Of a stretch of DNA of 64,000 nucleotides, positions 38,841 through 46,310 are shown piece by piece. This stretch comes from Solimonas sp. SE-A11 (GTDB lineage: Bacteria > Pseudomonadota > Gammaproteobacteria > Nevskiales > Nevskiaceae). A model generated the notes under the pieces. It saw only the letters and a program-made list of their open reading frames with translations. It made no database searches and had not been told where the DNA came from. Every line of letters begins with the position of its first letter. Positions within the stretch are counted from its first letter, which is position 1. The position numbers and the translations under genes are program-made. The stretch is from assembly GCF_030345715.1 (NCBI RefSeq), contig NZ_JAUASX010000010.1, positions 1 through 64,000 of the forward strand. The letters are read 5' to 3'.

Positions 38841-40115
38841 ATGGGCAAGGCAACCCGGCCGCGCGACGGCGCGGCCGTACCGGTGGTGTCGCGGCGCATG
38901 GCGTCGGAAGTGCGAGCCCTGTCCCAGCATGCCGAGGCCATCGTCCAGCGGGTTTTCGCCACGGTGCGTGAAGACGTGCCGGAGTACGCGGCGATCCGCG
39001 ATGCTGCCGTGGTGCGGGAGGTCGAGACCATGATCCGCATCAACGTCGATATCTGGTTCCGCGCCCTGCTGGGTGGGCGCTCACCCGACGCCGAGATGCT
39101 CAAGCCGGTGGCCGACTTCGCCCGGCGCCGCTTCCATCAGGGCATCGCCATGACCGGGCTGCTGCATTCCTTCCGCGTCGGCAGCACCGTGCTATGGCAG
39201 GCCTTCCTCGACGGCGTGCAGCATCGCCACGAACTGCGCGACGAGGTGCTGCTCAAGCTGTCGCCCTACATGATGTACCACACCGACCTGCTGGGGCAGA
39301 CCATCAGCCACGCCTACATCGACGAGCAGCGTCGCGGAGAGCGCTGGCAGAGCCGCCTGCAGCACGAACTCTGCTCCATCGTCTTCGACCGGCCCGATGA
39401 CACCGAGGGCTTCCGCGAGCGTGCGCTGGCGCTGGGCGCCGATCCCCTGGGCCGCCGCATGGCGCTGGCCTTCGCGGCCACCTCACATGGCAACAGCCGC
39501 AGTGCCGCCGAGGACGAGCTGGAATCGCTGTTGGGCGCCCTGACCCAGCGCGACGAGCCGCGCCCCATCGGCACCCTGTGGCGCGAGCATGCGGTGATCT
39601 GGATGGCGGTCCCTGGCGGCGAGAACGCGATCCGGCACGAGCGGCGCCTGGCCACGCAACTGGCGCAGTCGCCGGCGTTGCGCGGGCGCACCCAGCCGGT
39701 GGGCATCGGCCTGGCGGGCACCGGTGCCCGCGGCTGGCATCTCAGCGCGGAGCAGGCCGCGCGTGCCCTGGACATCGGCCGGCGCCTGGCGACACGCGGC
39801 CGGCAGTTCCGCTACTCCGACTACGTGCTGGACGACACCGCCCTGCAGTCGCGCAATGTCGCCGGCTATCTCGAAGGCCTGCTGGAGCTGATCGCCCCGG
39901 AGCCGCACCTGCTGGAAACGCTGGACAGCTACTTCCTGCAGCGCCAGCAGCGCAAGACCGTCGCCGCCACGCTGGAGATCCACCCCAACACGCTGAGCTA
40001 CCGCCTGAAGCGCATCGAGACCCTACTGAAGGCGGACCTGGACGATCTGTCCTGGCAGTCCCGCCTCAGCGCCGCGCTGCTGATGCGACGCATGGGTCGC
40101 GCCGACAGCGCCTAG
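38841..40115 (+). CDS. PucR/CdaR-type helix-turn-helix regulator
   Basis: A 424-aa transcription regulator. The N-terminal 140 residues are helical (RRFHQGIAMTGLLHSFRVGS) as in RsbT-co-antagonist-like sensor regions. A degenerate GGDEF-like middle domain (IGLAGTGARGWHLSAEQAARAL) follows, and the C-terminal PucR helix-turn-helix (LLETLDSYFLQRQQRKTVAATL-type helix, then HPNTLSYRLKRIE near 395) is clear. ATG 38841 is used, with GGAG ten bases upstream. It sits between two copies of a TTTGTG-N6-CACAAA repeat that may be its own target. Ligand unknown. Confidence 0.86.
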   Translation: MGKATRPRDGAAVPVVSRRMASEVRALSQHAEAIVQRVFATVREDVPEYAAIRDAAVVREVETMIRINVDIWFRALLGGRSPDAEMLKPVADFARRRFHQGIAMTGLLHSFRVGSTVLWQAFLDGVQHRHELRDEVLLKLSPYMMYHTDLLGQTISHAYIDEQRRGERWQSRLQHELCSIVFDRPDDTEGFRERALALGADPLGRRMALAFAATSHGNSRSAAEDELESLLGALTQRDEPRPIGTLWREHAVIWMAVPGGENAIRHERRLATQLAQSPALRGRTQPVGIGLAGTGARGWHLSAEQAARALDIGRRLATRGRQFRYSDYVLDDTALQSRNVAGYLEGLLELIAPEPHLLETLDSYFLQRQQRKTVAATLEIHPNTLSYRLKRIETLLKADLDDLSWQSRLSAALLMRRMGRADSA

Positions 40116-40124
40116 GCGCCCGCT

Positions 40125-41276
40125 TCAGAACATCATCGTCTCGGCAAAGGGATCGACCGGCGGGCGCCTGCCGTCGCCGTGCCGGCGCAGGCGCTCCAGC
40201 ACTGCGGCATGCCCCGCCCGCTGGGCCAGCATCGCCGGCGTCGCACCGTTGTCTGCACGCAACCCCGGATCGGCGCCGGCCTGCAGCAGCACGTCCACCG
40301 CCTCCAGGAAACCGCGACCGGCCGCCTGGTGCAATGCGGTGTGCCCGGATACCTGCGCGGCGTTGGGCTGTGCTCCCGCGCGCAGCAGCCGGTGCACGAT
40401 GCCCAGGGCGCATTCCTGCGAGGTCTGCGTCAGGGCACTGTTGAGCGGATGCGAGCGCATGTTGTTGCGCGACACCGCGTTGACGTCGGCACCCGCCTGC
40501 AGCAGCCGGTCCACGCAGTCGCCGTGCCCGAAGAAGCAGGCCAGCCCCAGCGGCAGGAAGCCGTCGGCCCCGGGCAGGTTCACGCGCTCGGGGGCGCGGC
40601 GCAGCAACAGTGCCAGTGGCTCTATGGCGCCCATTGCGGCGGCCTCGCAGAGCGTCAGGTCATCGCGCAGCGCCAGCAGGTAGGCGGCGATGCGCTCCTG
40701 CCGCTTGTAGGCGGCCACCAGAAGCACCGAGGCGCCCGTGCCATCCACGGTATCGATCAGGTCATGGTCCAGGGCCAGCAGTTCCTTCATCCGCGAAAAC
40801 TCGCCGCCCTTCACCGCATTCAGGAAATCCTGCCGCAGCAGCAACACGCCCTGCTGTGGCGCCGCGACCACCTCCTTGCTGCGGAAGGCGGGCACCGGCG
40901 CACCCCATTGCATGGTGTGCGCATCGACCATCGCCAGGCGATTGCCCCAGGGGTCGGTCATGCACAGCCCGGCCTCGCCGCCGGGCATGCGCCGCGGCTC
41001 GTGGTCCACCTCGGTGGCGCCCATCTGCACGGCGCGCATGCGCAGCTGCATCAGGTTCTCGTCCACGCCGATATAAATCAGTTGCGGCGAGGGCGGTAGC
41101 GGCGTCTCGCCGTCGACGCGTGCGTCATAGCAGGTCAGCAGCGCCTGCCCGAGGGGAAAGTTGTGGATCGCCGGAGGCACGCGGAACCCGTCCACCAGCA
41201 ACAGGCTGCTGTAGAAGCGCACGGCCCGGTCCAGCCCCGACACCGGGATCACGATCCGGAAAAGCTTGGCACCCAT
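40125..41276 (-). CDS. VOC (glyoxalase-fold) domain fused to ankyrin repeats
   Basis: A 383-aa cytosolic protein with an unusual domain pair. Residues about 4-130 resemble a vicinal-oxygen-chelate domain (LFRIVIPVSGLDRAVRFYSS, then ending MTDPWGNRLAMVDAH). Residues about 155-370 are ankyrin repeats (ADGFLPLGLACFFGHGDCV, SGHTALHQAAGRGFLEAV, DNGATPAMLAQRAGHAAV). ATG 41276 follows GGGGAA. Ankyrin repeats usually mediate protein contacts, so the VOC part may be targeted to a partner; the activity is unknown. It converges with the PucR gene and is divergent from the M28-like gene. Confidence 0.83.
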   Translation of the reverse strand: MGAKLFRIVIPVSGLDRAVRFYSSLLLVDGFRVPPAIHNFPLGQALLTCYDARVDGETPLPPSPQLIYIGVDENLMQLRMRAVQMGATEVDHEPRRMPGGEAGLCMTDPWGNRLAMVDAHTMQWGAPVPAFRSKEVVAAPQQGVLLLRQDFLNAVKGGEFSRMKELLALDHDLIDTVDGTGASVLLVAAYKRQERIAAYLLALRDDLTLCEAAAMGAIEPLALLLRRAPERVNLPGADGFLPLGLACFFGHGDCVDRLLQAGADVNAVSRNNMRSHPLNSALTQTSQECALGIVHRLLRAGAQPNAAQVSGHTALHQAAGRGFLEAVDVLLQAGADPGLRADNGATPAMLAQRAGHAAVLERLRRHGDGRRPPVDPFAETMMF

Positions 41277-41387
41277 GAATTTCCCCAAAACCTGGACCGC
41301 TCGGCTGCGGGATCGAGCCCCGCCGGCCTTTTCATGTCCTCAACCCGTCACGATGCACGAAAGCCCGCCCGCTGCCAAATGAAGGGC

Positions 41388-41411
41388 GCTTTTGTGCTCG
41401 GGCACAAAAGC
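41388..41411. promoter_or_regulatory. Inverted-repeat operator candidate, copy 2
   Basis: GCTTTTGTG, six bases (CTCGGG), CACAAAAGC: perfect nine-base arms. It lies in the gap between the divergent VOC-ankyrin and M28-like genes, about 111 bp before the latter. It has the same core and spacing as the site before the PucR gene. Confidence 0.7.
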
Positions 41412-41521
41412 ACCTGTGACACGGCCAATGGCGGGCGGCTCCTGCTGGCCTCACACTGGCGAATCACAGATGGACCCGCCGGCTCCGCAACGGCCAGCCG
41501 GACAGGTCCCGAGGAGAACAC

Positions 41522-43189
41522 ATGAGCGTTTCCATGCGTCTGGCCCGCCGGGCCGGCCTTGCACTGGCCGTCGCCGGCCTGACCCTGGCCGCTGGTTGCG
41601 GCAGCAGCCGTCCGGTCGATGGCGCCTCCGGCGGCACCCCGGGCCTCGACCACAGCCGCGAATTCGATGCCGCGCTGATGCCGAGCCTGGCCCAGGTGCG
41701 AGGCTGGCAGTACGAGATCGACAGCTTCGACAGCGGCTTCCGGCCCGCCGGCAGCGTGGCCGAAATCGCCTATGCACAGCGACTGGCCAGCCAGCTGCGC
41801 GCCATGGGCGTGCCGGACGTGCGCCTGGAACCCTATCCGGTGGACCGCTGGATCGCGCAGAGGGCGCAGTTGCAGCTGCTTGCGGGCGACAGCGCGGAGG
41901 ACATCCAACTGGTGTCCTACATCCCCTTCTCCGGCAACACCGGCCCCGGGGGCCTGGAAGGCCCACTGGTCTACGTGCCAGGGCTGGCCGCCGTGGACCT
42001 GACCGACGTCGTGGTGCGCATGCTCGACAGCGGCGCACTGGCCGGCGGTGTCCTGGGCCTGGTGCAGTCGTTGGTGGGCCTGCTCGGCGACACCGCCAGC
42101 GGCCTGTCGTCCATCGTCTCCCTGCTCACCGCGGCGGACGTGCGCGGCAAGATCGTGGTCTACGACCTGCCGCGGCTGACCATTCCCATCGGCGTGCTCA
42201 GCAGCCTGGCCCTGCACGTCACCGACGACGCCGGCACCATGGGCTTCACCACGCCCTTCTCGCGCCCCTTCCTGGACATGGTGGTGGCCCAGGTTGTCAC
42301 CACCGCGCTGAAGGCTGCCGGCGCCGCTGGCGCGGTTGGCATCGTCGACTATCCGCAGGAAGCCGCACAGGGTTCCTATTACCCGTTCTTCGCTCGCTTC
42401 CTGCCCGCCTCGCCCACGGTCTACCTGGACCGCGACACCGGCGCCGCGCTGAAGCAGCGCCTGCTGGCCAACCCGCTGTCCGCCAAGCCGGCGCGGCTGA
42501 CGCTGCACGCGCTGGAGGAAAGCGTGGAGGCTTACAACGTGGTCGCCGTGCTGCCGGGCGCGAGCCCTCTCGAGATCGTGCTCAGCTCGCATACCGACGG
42601 CACCAACTCCATCGAGGACAACGGCCCGGCCGCGATCCTGGGCATCATGCGCTACTTCACGCGCATCCCCCAGTCGCAGCGCAAGCGCAGCCTGCGCGTG
42701 GTGTTCAGCGGCGGGCACTTCGGCGGCGGCGGCCTGGGGCACTATATCGAAGAGAACCACGACGAGCTGCAGGAGAAGGTCCTGGCCGCGATCGAGGTCG
42801 AGCACGTTGGCGCCCGCGAATGGCTGGAGATCGCCCCCGGCGTCATGGGCCTCACCGGCCTCAACGAGCCGCAGGTGATCATGACGCCGCTCGGCGAAGT
42901 ATTCGAGCGCGAGAGCATCCTGCTGTCGCAGCAGTTCGACCGCAGCATCGTGATGCCGCCGCTGCTGCCCTTCGGCGAGGGCCAGGCCTATCGCAACGAG
43001 GGCGGCCTGCCGGTCATCCAGTACATCACCGGGCCGGTCTACCTGCTCAACTTCGGCATCCCCAAGGTCACCAGCGAGTTCACCGACTACCCGCTGATGC
43101 ACGCACAGGTCGGCGCCTTCGTGCGCATGATCCTCAACCTGGGCAACGAGCCGGCCAGCGCCCTGCGCTCCGGCATCGAGGAACGCTAG
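41522..43189 (+). CDS. M28-like peptidase lipoprotein with PA-type insertion
   Basis: A 555-aa envelope lipoprotein (lipobox LAAGC, Cys near 26). The fold order resembles M28 aminopeptidases: an N-terminal segment, a PA-like insertion, then SSHTDG and IEDNG (about 355-368), equivalent to the H-D and D-N-G metal motif. The usual Glu-Glu motif is replaced by SGGHFGGGGLGH near 396-407, and EVEHVGA follows. So two metal ligands look present, while the catalytic Glu region is altered; activity may be lost or different. A TTTGTG-CACAAA palindrome lies upstream. Confidence 0.72.
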   Translation: MSVSMRLARRAGLALAVAGLTLAAGCGSSRPVDGASGGTPGLDHSREFDAALMPSLAQVRGWQYEIDSFDSGFRPAGSVAEIAYAQRLASQLRAMGVPDVRLEPYPVDRWIAQRAQLQLLAGDSAEDIQLVSYIPFSGNTGPGGLEGPLVYVPGLAAVDLTDVVVRMLDSGALAGGVLGLVQSLVGLLGDTASGLSSIVSLLTAADVRGKIVVYDLPRLTIPIGVLSSLALHVTDDAGTMGFTTPFSRPFLDMVVAQVVTTALKAAGAAGAVGIVDYPQEAAQGSYYPFFARFLPASPTVYLDRDTGAALKQRLLANPLSAKPARLTLHALEESVEAYNVVAVLPGASPLEIVLSSHTDGTNSIEDNGPAAILGIMRYFTRIPQSQRKRSLRVVFSGGHFGGGGLGHYIEENHDELQEKVLAAIEVEHVGAREWLEIAPGVMGLTGLNEPQVIMTPLGEVFERESILLSQQFDRSIVMPPLLPFGEGQAYRNEGGLPVIQYITGPVYLLNFGIPKVTSEFTDYPLMHAQVGAFVRMILNLGNEPASALRSGIEER

Positions 43190-43212
43190 AAATGCGCTGA
43201 ATAAGTCCGCCC

Positions 43213-43316
43213 GTGCCAATCCTGTCGAAGCATGGGGCGGACTTCCCGCCGGTCGGTCAATCCGTTGCCGCCCACCCTTCGATCCTTCGACAGGCTCAAC
43301 ACTTCAAGGCGAACGG
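43213..43316. repeat. REP-like palindromic repeat, copy B (degenerate inverted pair)
   Basis: A degraded unit (CCTGTCGAAG at 43221-43230) faces an inverted unit (CTTCGACAGGCTCAA near 43285, then GGCGAACGG). It fills the gap between the M28-like gene and a converging small gene. Same family as the copies near 7.4, 48.6 and 55.6 kb. Confidence 0.7.
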
Positions 43317-43651
43317 CAACTCAAGCGGAGATTCGCCAGGGCTCGTCCACCAACAGGTAGGTGCTGCAGCACCTCGCTCACGGCCGCACGCCACTGTTCG
43401 TCGGACAGCGGCTTGTTGACCAGGTCGTTGGCCTGCGCCATCACCGCCATGTAGTGCGGCATCCCGTCCACCTCCTCGCGCAAGACCACGCGCGGATGCT
43501 GCAACAGCAGTTCGGCCCAGACCGCGCGCACCGCGCTCCAGTGGGCGCGGATCTTGCGCCAGTACTCCCGCCCGGGCCCGAAGTCGTAGCCCTGGACTCC
43601 GGTGTAGGTGTTGAGCTCGCGCTCGCGCGCCCGTGGGCGCCTCGCGGTCAA
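43304..43651 (-). CDS. Hypothetical protein divergent from the TonB receptor
   Basis: A 115-aa soluble protein I do not recognise. It is rich in Arg and Trp, with a helical look (REYWRKIRAHWSAVRAVW, then DLVNKPLSDEQWRAAVSEV). TTG 43651 follows GGGAAG. It starts about 12 bp from a Fur-box-like site shared with the receptor, so iron control of both genes is plausible. The frame one step over gives a slightly longer but less protein-like translation. Confidence 0.55.
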   Translation of the reverse strand: MTARRPRARERELNTYTGVQGYDFGPGREYWRKIRAHWSAVRAVWAELLLQHPRVVLREEVDGMPHYMAVMAQANDLVNKPLSDEQWRAAVSEVLQHLPVGGRALANLRLSCRSP

Positions 43652-43663
43652 ACACTTCCCTAT

Positions 43664-43682
43664 TTAAATGAGAATTACTATT
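43664..43682. promoter_or_regulatory. Fur-box-like site before the TonB receptor
   Basis: The core AATGAGAATTACTATT matches 12 of 16 positions of the Fur consensus AATGATAATCATTATC in an AT-rich island. It lies 52 bp before the receptor start and next to the divergent small gene. Confidence 0.6.
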
Positions 43683-43734
43683 ATTCGCAAACTGCGGGCA
43701 GGGGCCGCGGACTCAAATTCTCCCGGGGAAGTAC

Positions 43735-46179
43735 ATGGATCAGCTGGCATCGCTGCAGATCGCCATGGCCGCTATTGCCTTGCATCACCTGCTGGCCCGC
43801 CGCACGGAACCATCGGATCGCTGTGAATGGATGCTGTCGCTGGCGCTGCTCAACGCGGCCGCGCTGGCGCTCTGGAGCAGCGCCCACGCTCCCGCCGAAC
43901 TGGGCGGCCTGTGGCTGCGGCACGCCATGGCGTCGGTAGCCGCCGTGGCCGCCCTGCGCCTGCGCCTGGGCCTGACCCTGCACCGCCAGCAGCCGCAGCT
44001 GCTGCGCCGTTTCCTGGCACCGGTGTCCTATGTCGCGGTCACCCTCGCCGCCACGCTGCTGTCGCCGCCCGCGCTGGCGCAGGAAGACGCCCTGCCGCTC
44101 GACACGATCCCGGTCGAGCCCTCCTCGCCGCCCAAGACCGACGAACAGATCATGCTCAAGCCTGTGGAGGTCCACGCACAGCGCGGCTACATAATGGACA
44201 GCGCCAGCAGCGGCACCAAGACCGACGCCGCGCTGATGGAGACCCCGGTCTCGATCTCGGCCATCCCGCGCCAGCGCTTCGAGGACCAGGGCGCGCAGAC
44301 CGTGCAGGACGTGCTGCGCTACAGCACCGGCACGCGCACGGATGCCTACGGCTTCGACACGCGTGGCGACTGGGCCATGATCCGCGGCAGCAGCGCCATG
44401 TACTACCTCGACGGCCTGCGCATGCTGTTCGAGTCCTACAACACCGTGCGTCCCGATCCGTGGACGCTGGACAGCGTCGAGATCCTGCGCGGCCCGGCCT
44501 CCGTGCTCTATGGCCAAGGCCCCAGCGGTGGCATCGTCAACCTCAACTCCAAGCTGCCGCAGGCCACGCCGGAGCACCAGTTGCGGGCCGAGTTCGGCAG
44601 CTACGACCGCCGGCAGTATGCGCTGGACAGCACCGGCAGCCTCACCGCCGACAACAGCCTGAGCTACCGCCTGGTGGCACTGCAGCGCGACTCCGACACG
44701 CAGGTGGACTACGTCGAGGATGATCGCTGGCTGGTCTCGCCCTCGCTGAGTTGGGCTCCCAGCCACTGGCTGCGCTGGACCGTGCTCGGTCGCCTGCAGA
44801 AAGACGAGAGCGGCACCAGCGTGGGCTTCCTGCCCTGGGAAGGCACCGTGCTGCCGAACCCCAACGGCCCCATACCGACCAACCGCTTCGTCAGCGAGCC
44901 GGATTTCGACCGCTACGACATGGAGCAGTCCGCCGTCACTTCGATCCTGGAACTGCAGCTGGGCGAAAACTGGAGCCTGCGCCAGAACCTGCGCTGGTCG
45001 GACAGCAGCGGCCACTACCGCACGCTGTACCCTAACGCCTTCGTTGGCCCGCCGTTCCTGCTCGACCCGCAGATGCGCAAGGTACTGCGCATCTCCAGCA
45101 TCAGCGACACCGATACCAGCACCCTGACGCTGGACCAGCAGCTGCAGGGCCGTTTCCGCACCGGGCCAATGGAACACCTGTTGCTGGCCGGCTACGACTA
45201 CTCGAGAGCCAATATCGACGAGGTTTACGGCGACCTGTCCTCCAACCTGCTGCTGGTGGCGCTGCAGGGCCGCTTCGACCTCTACGATCCGCAATACGGC
45301 CGCTACATCGCGCCGCAGACCTCGCAGCAGCCGCGCGCCCATCTGCGCCAGTCCGGCTTCTACCTGCAGGACCAGGTGCACATCGGCGAGCACTGGATCG
45401 CCCTGTTCGGCGCCCGCCACGACCAGGCCACCGCCAGCAGCGGCAGCACCGACAGCGACGACTCGGAAACCTCTCTGCGCGCCGGCCTGCTGTACCGCTT
45501 CGACGCCGGCTTCTCGCTGTACCTCAGCTACTCCGAGTCGTTCCAGCCGGTGGCCGGCCTGGACCAGAACAGCCAGGCCTACAAGCCGGTGCGCGGCAAA
45601 TCGCGCGAGATCGGACTCAAGTACCAGCCGCCGGGCTCTGCCAGCCTGCTGACCCTGGCCACCTTCGAGACCCGCGAGGAGAACCGCCTGGCACCCGGCA
45701 GCAACCCGCGCTTCCAGGTGCAGCTGGGCGAGGCCGACATCCGCGGCATCGAGTTCGAGGCCCTGACCACCCTGTTCTCGCAGTTGGACCTCACCGCCAA
45801 CTACACCTGGCTGGACGCCGAGAGCAACCAGGGGCCCAGCGCCGCGGCCGGCCAGCGCTACAAATCGCTGGCCACCATCGCCGAACACACCGGCTCGCTA
45901 TGGGCCCGCCTGCGCTTCGCCATCGCCGGAGTGCCCGGCTTCTCCGTCGGCGGCGGCTTCCGCTATATCGGAGAGACCACCGACGAAGGTCGCGAGGTCA
46001 CCGTGCCGTCGATCAAGCTGTTCGACGCCATGGCCGCCTGGGAGAACCCGCACTGGCGCCTGGCCATCAACGCCAGCAACCTCGAGGACGACGCCTACGT
46101 CGCCTCCTGCCTGGAGCGCGGCGACTGCTACTACGGCCTGCGCCGCAGCGTCGTCGGCAGCATTGCCTACAAGTTATGA
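43735..46179 (+). CDS. TonB-dependent siderophore receptor with N-terminal membrane module
   Basis: Outer membrane receptor (814 aa) of the FpvA/FhuA-like siderophore group. The plug domain spans about 135-260 (ETPVSISAIPRQRFED, GDWAMIRGSS, VEILRGPASVLYG, GGIVNLNSK), then a 22-strand barrel ending RRSVVGSIAYKL. Oddly, about 90 residues containing three hydrophobic helices (LQIAMAAIALHHLL, MLSLALLNAAALALW, AMASVAAVAAL) precede a typical signal sequence (LLRRFLAPVSYVAV ending ALAQ near 113). The start has a strong ribosome site (GGGGAAG) and a Fur-like box before it, so the extension is probably translated. Confidence 0.85.
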   Translation: MDQLASLQIAMAAIALHHLLARRTEPSDRCEWMLSLALLNAAALALWSSAHAPAELGGLWLRHAMASVAAVAALRLRLGLTLHRQQPQLLRRFLAPVSYVAVTLAATLLSPPALAQEDALPLDTIPVEPSSPPKTDEQIMLKPVEVHAQRGYIMDSASSGTKTDAALMETPVSISAIPRQRFEDQGAQTVQDVLRYSTGTRTDAYGFDTRGDWAMIRGSSAMYYLDGLRMLFESYNTVRPDPWTLDSVEILRGPASVLYGQGPSGGIVNLNSKLPQATPEHQLRAEFGSYDRRQYALDSTGSLTADNSLSYRLVALQRDSDTQVDYVEDDRWLVSPSLSWAPSHWLRWTVLGRLQKDESGTSVGFLPWEGTVLPNPNGPIPTNRFVSEPDFDRYDMEQSAVTSILELQLGENWSLRQNLRWSDSSGHYRTLYPNAFVGPPFLLDPQMRKVLRISSISDTDTSTLTLDQQLQGRFRTGPMEHLLLAGYDYSRANIDEVYGDLSSNLLLVALQGRFDLYDPQYGRYIAPQTSQQPRAHLRQSGFYLQDQVHIGEHWIALFGARHDQATASSGSTDSDDSETSLRAGLLYRFDAGFSLYLSYSESFQPVAGLDQNSQAYKPVRGKSREIGLKYQPPGSASLLTLATFETREENRLAPGSNPRFQVQLGEADIRGIEFEALTTLFSQLDLTANYTWLDAESNQGPSAAAGQRYKSLATIAEHTGSLWARLRFAIAGVPGFSVGGGFRYIGETTDEGREVTVPSIKLFDAMAAWENPHWRLAINASNLEDDAYVASCLERGDCYYGLRRSVVGSIAYKL

Positions 46180-46310
46180 AAAAAGCACCGGCGCCCAGAC
46201 AACCATGCCCGCCACTGCTTCATACCGGGACTCGGAGTGCCCGAACCTGCGACACTGTTGGGCTACGGCGAACCCCGCGTGCTCGGACTGCAACTGGAAA
46301 TCTTCCTCCC

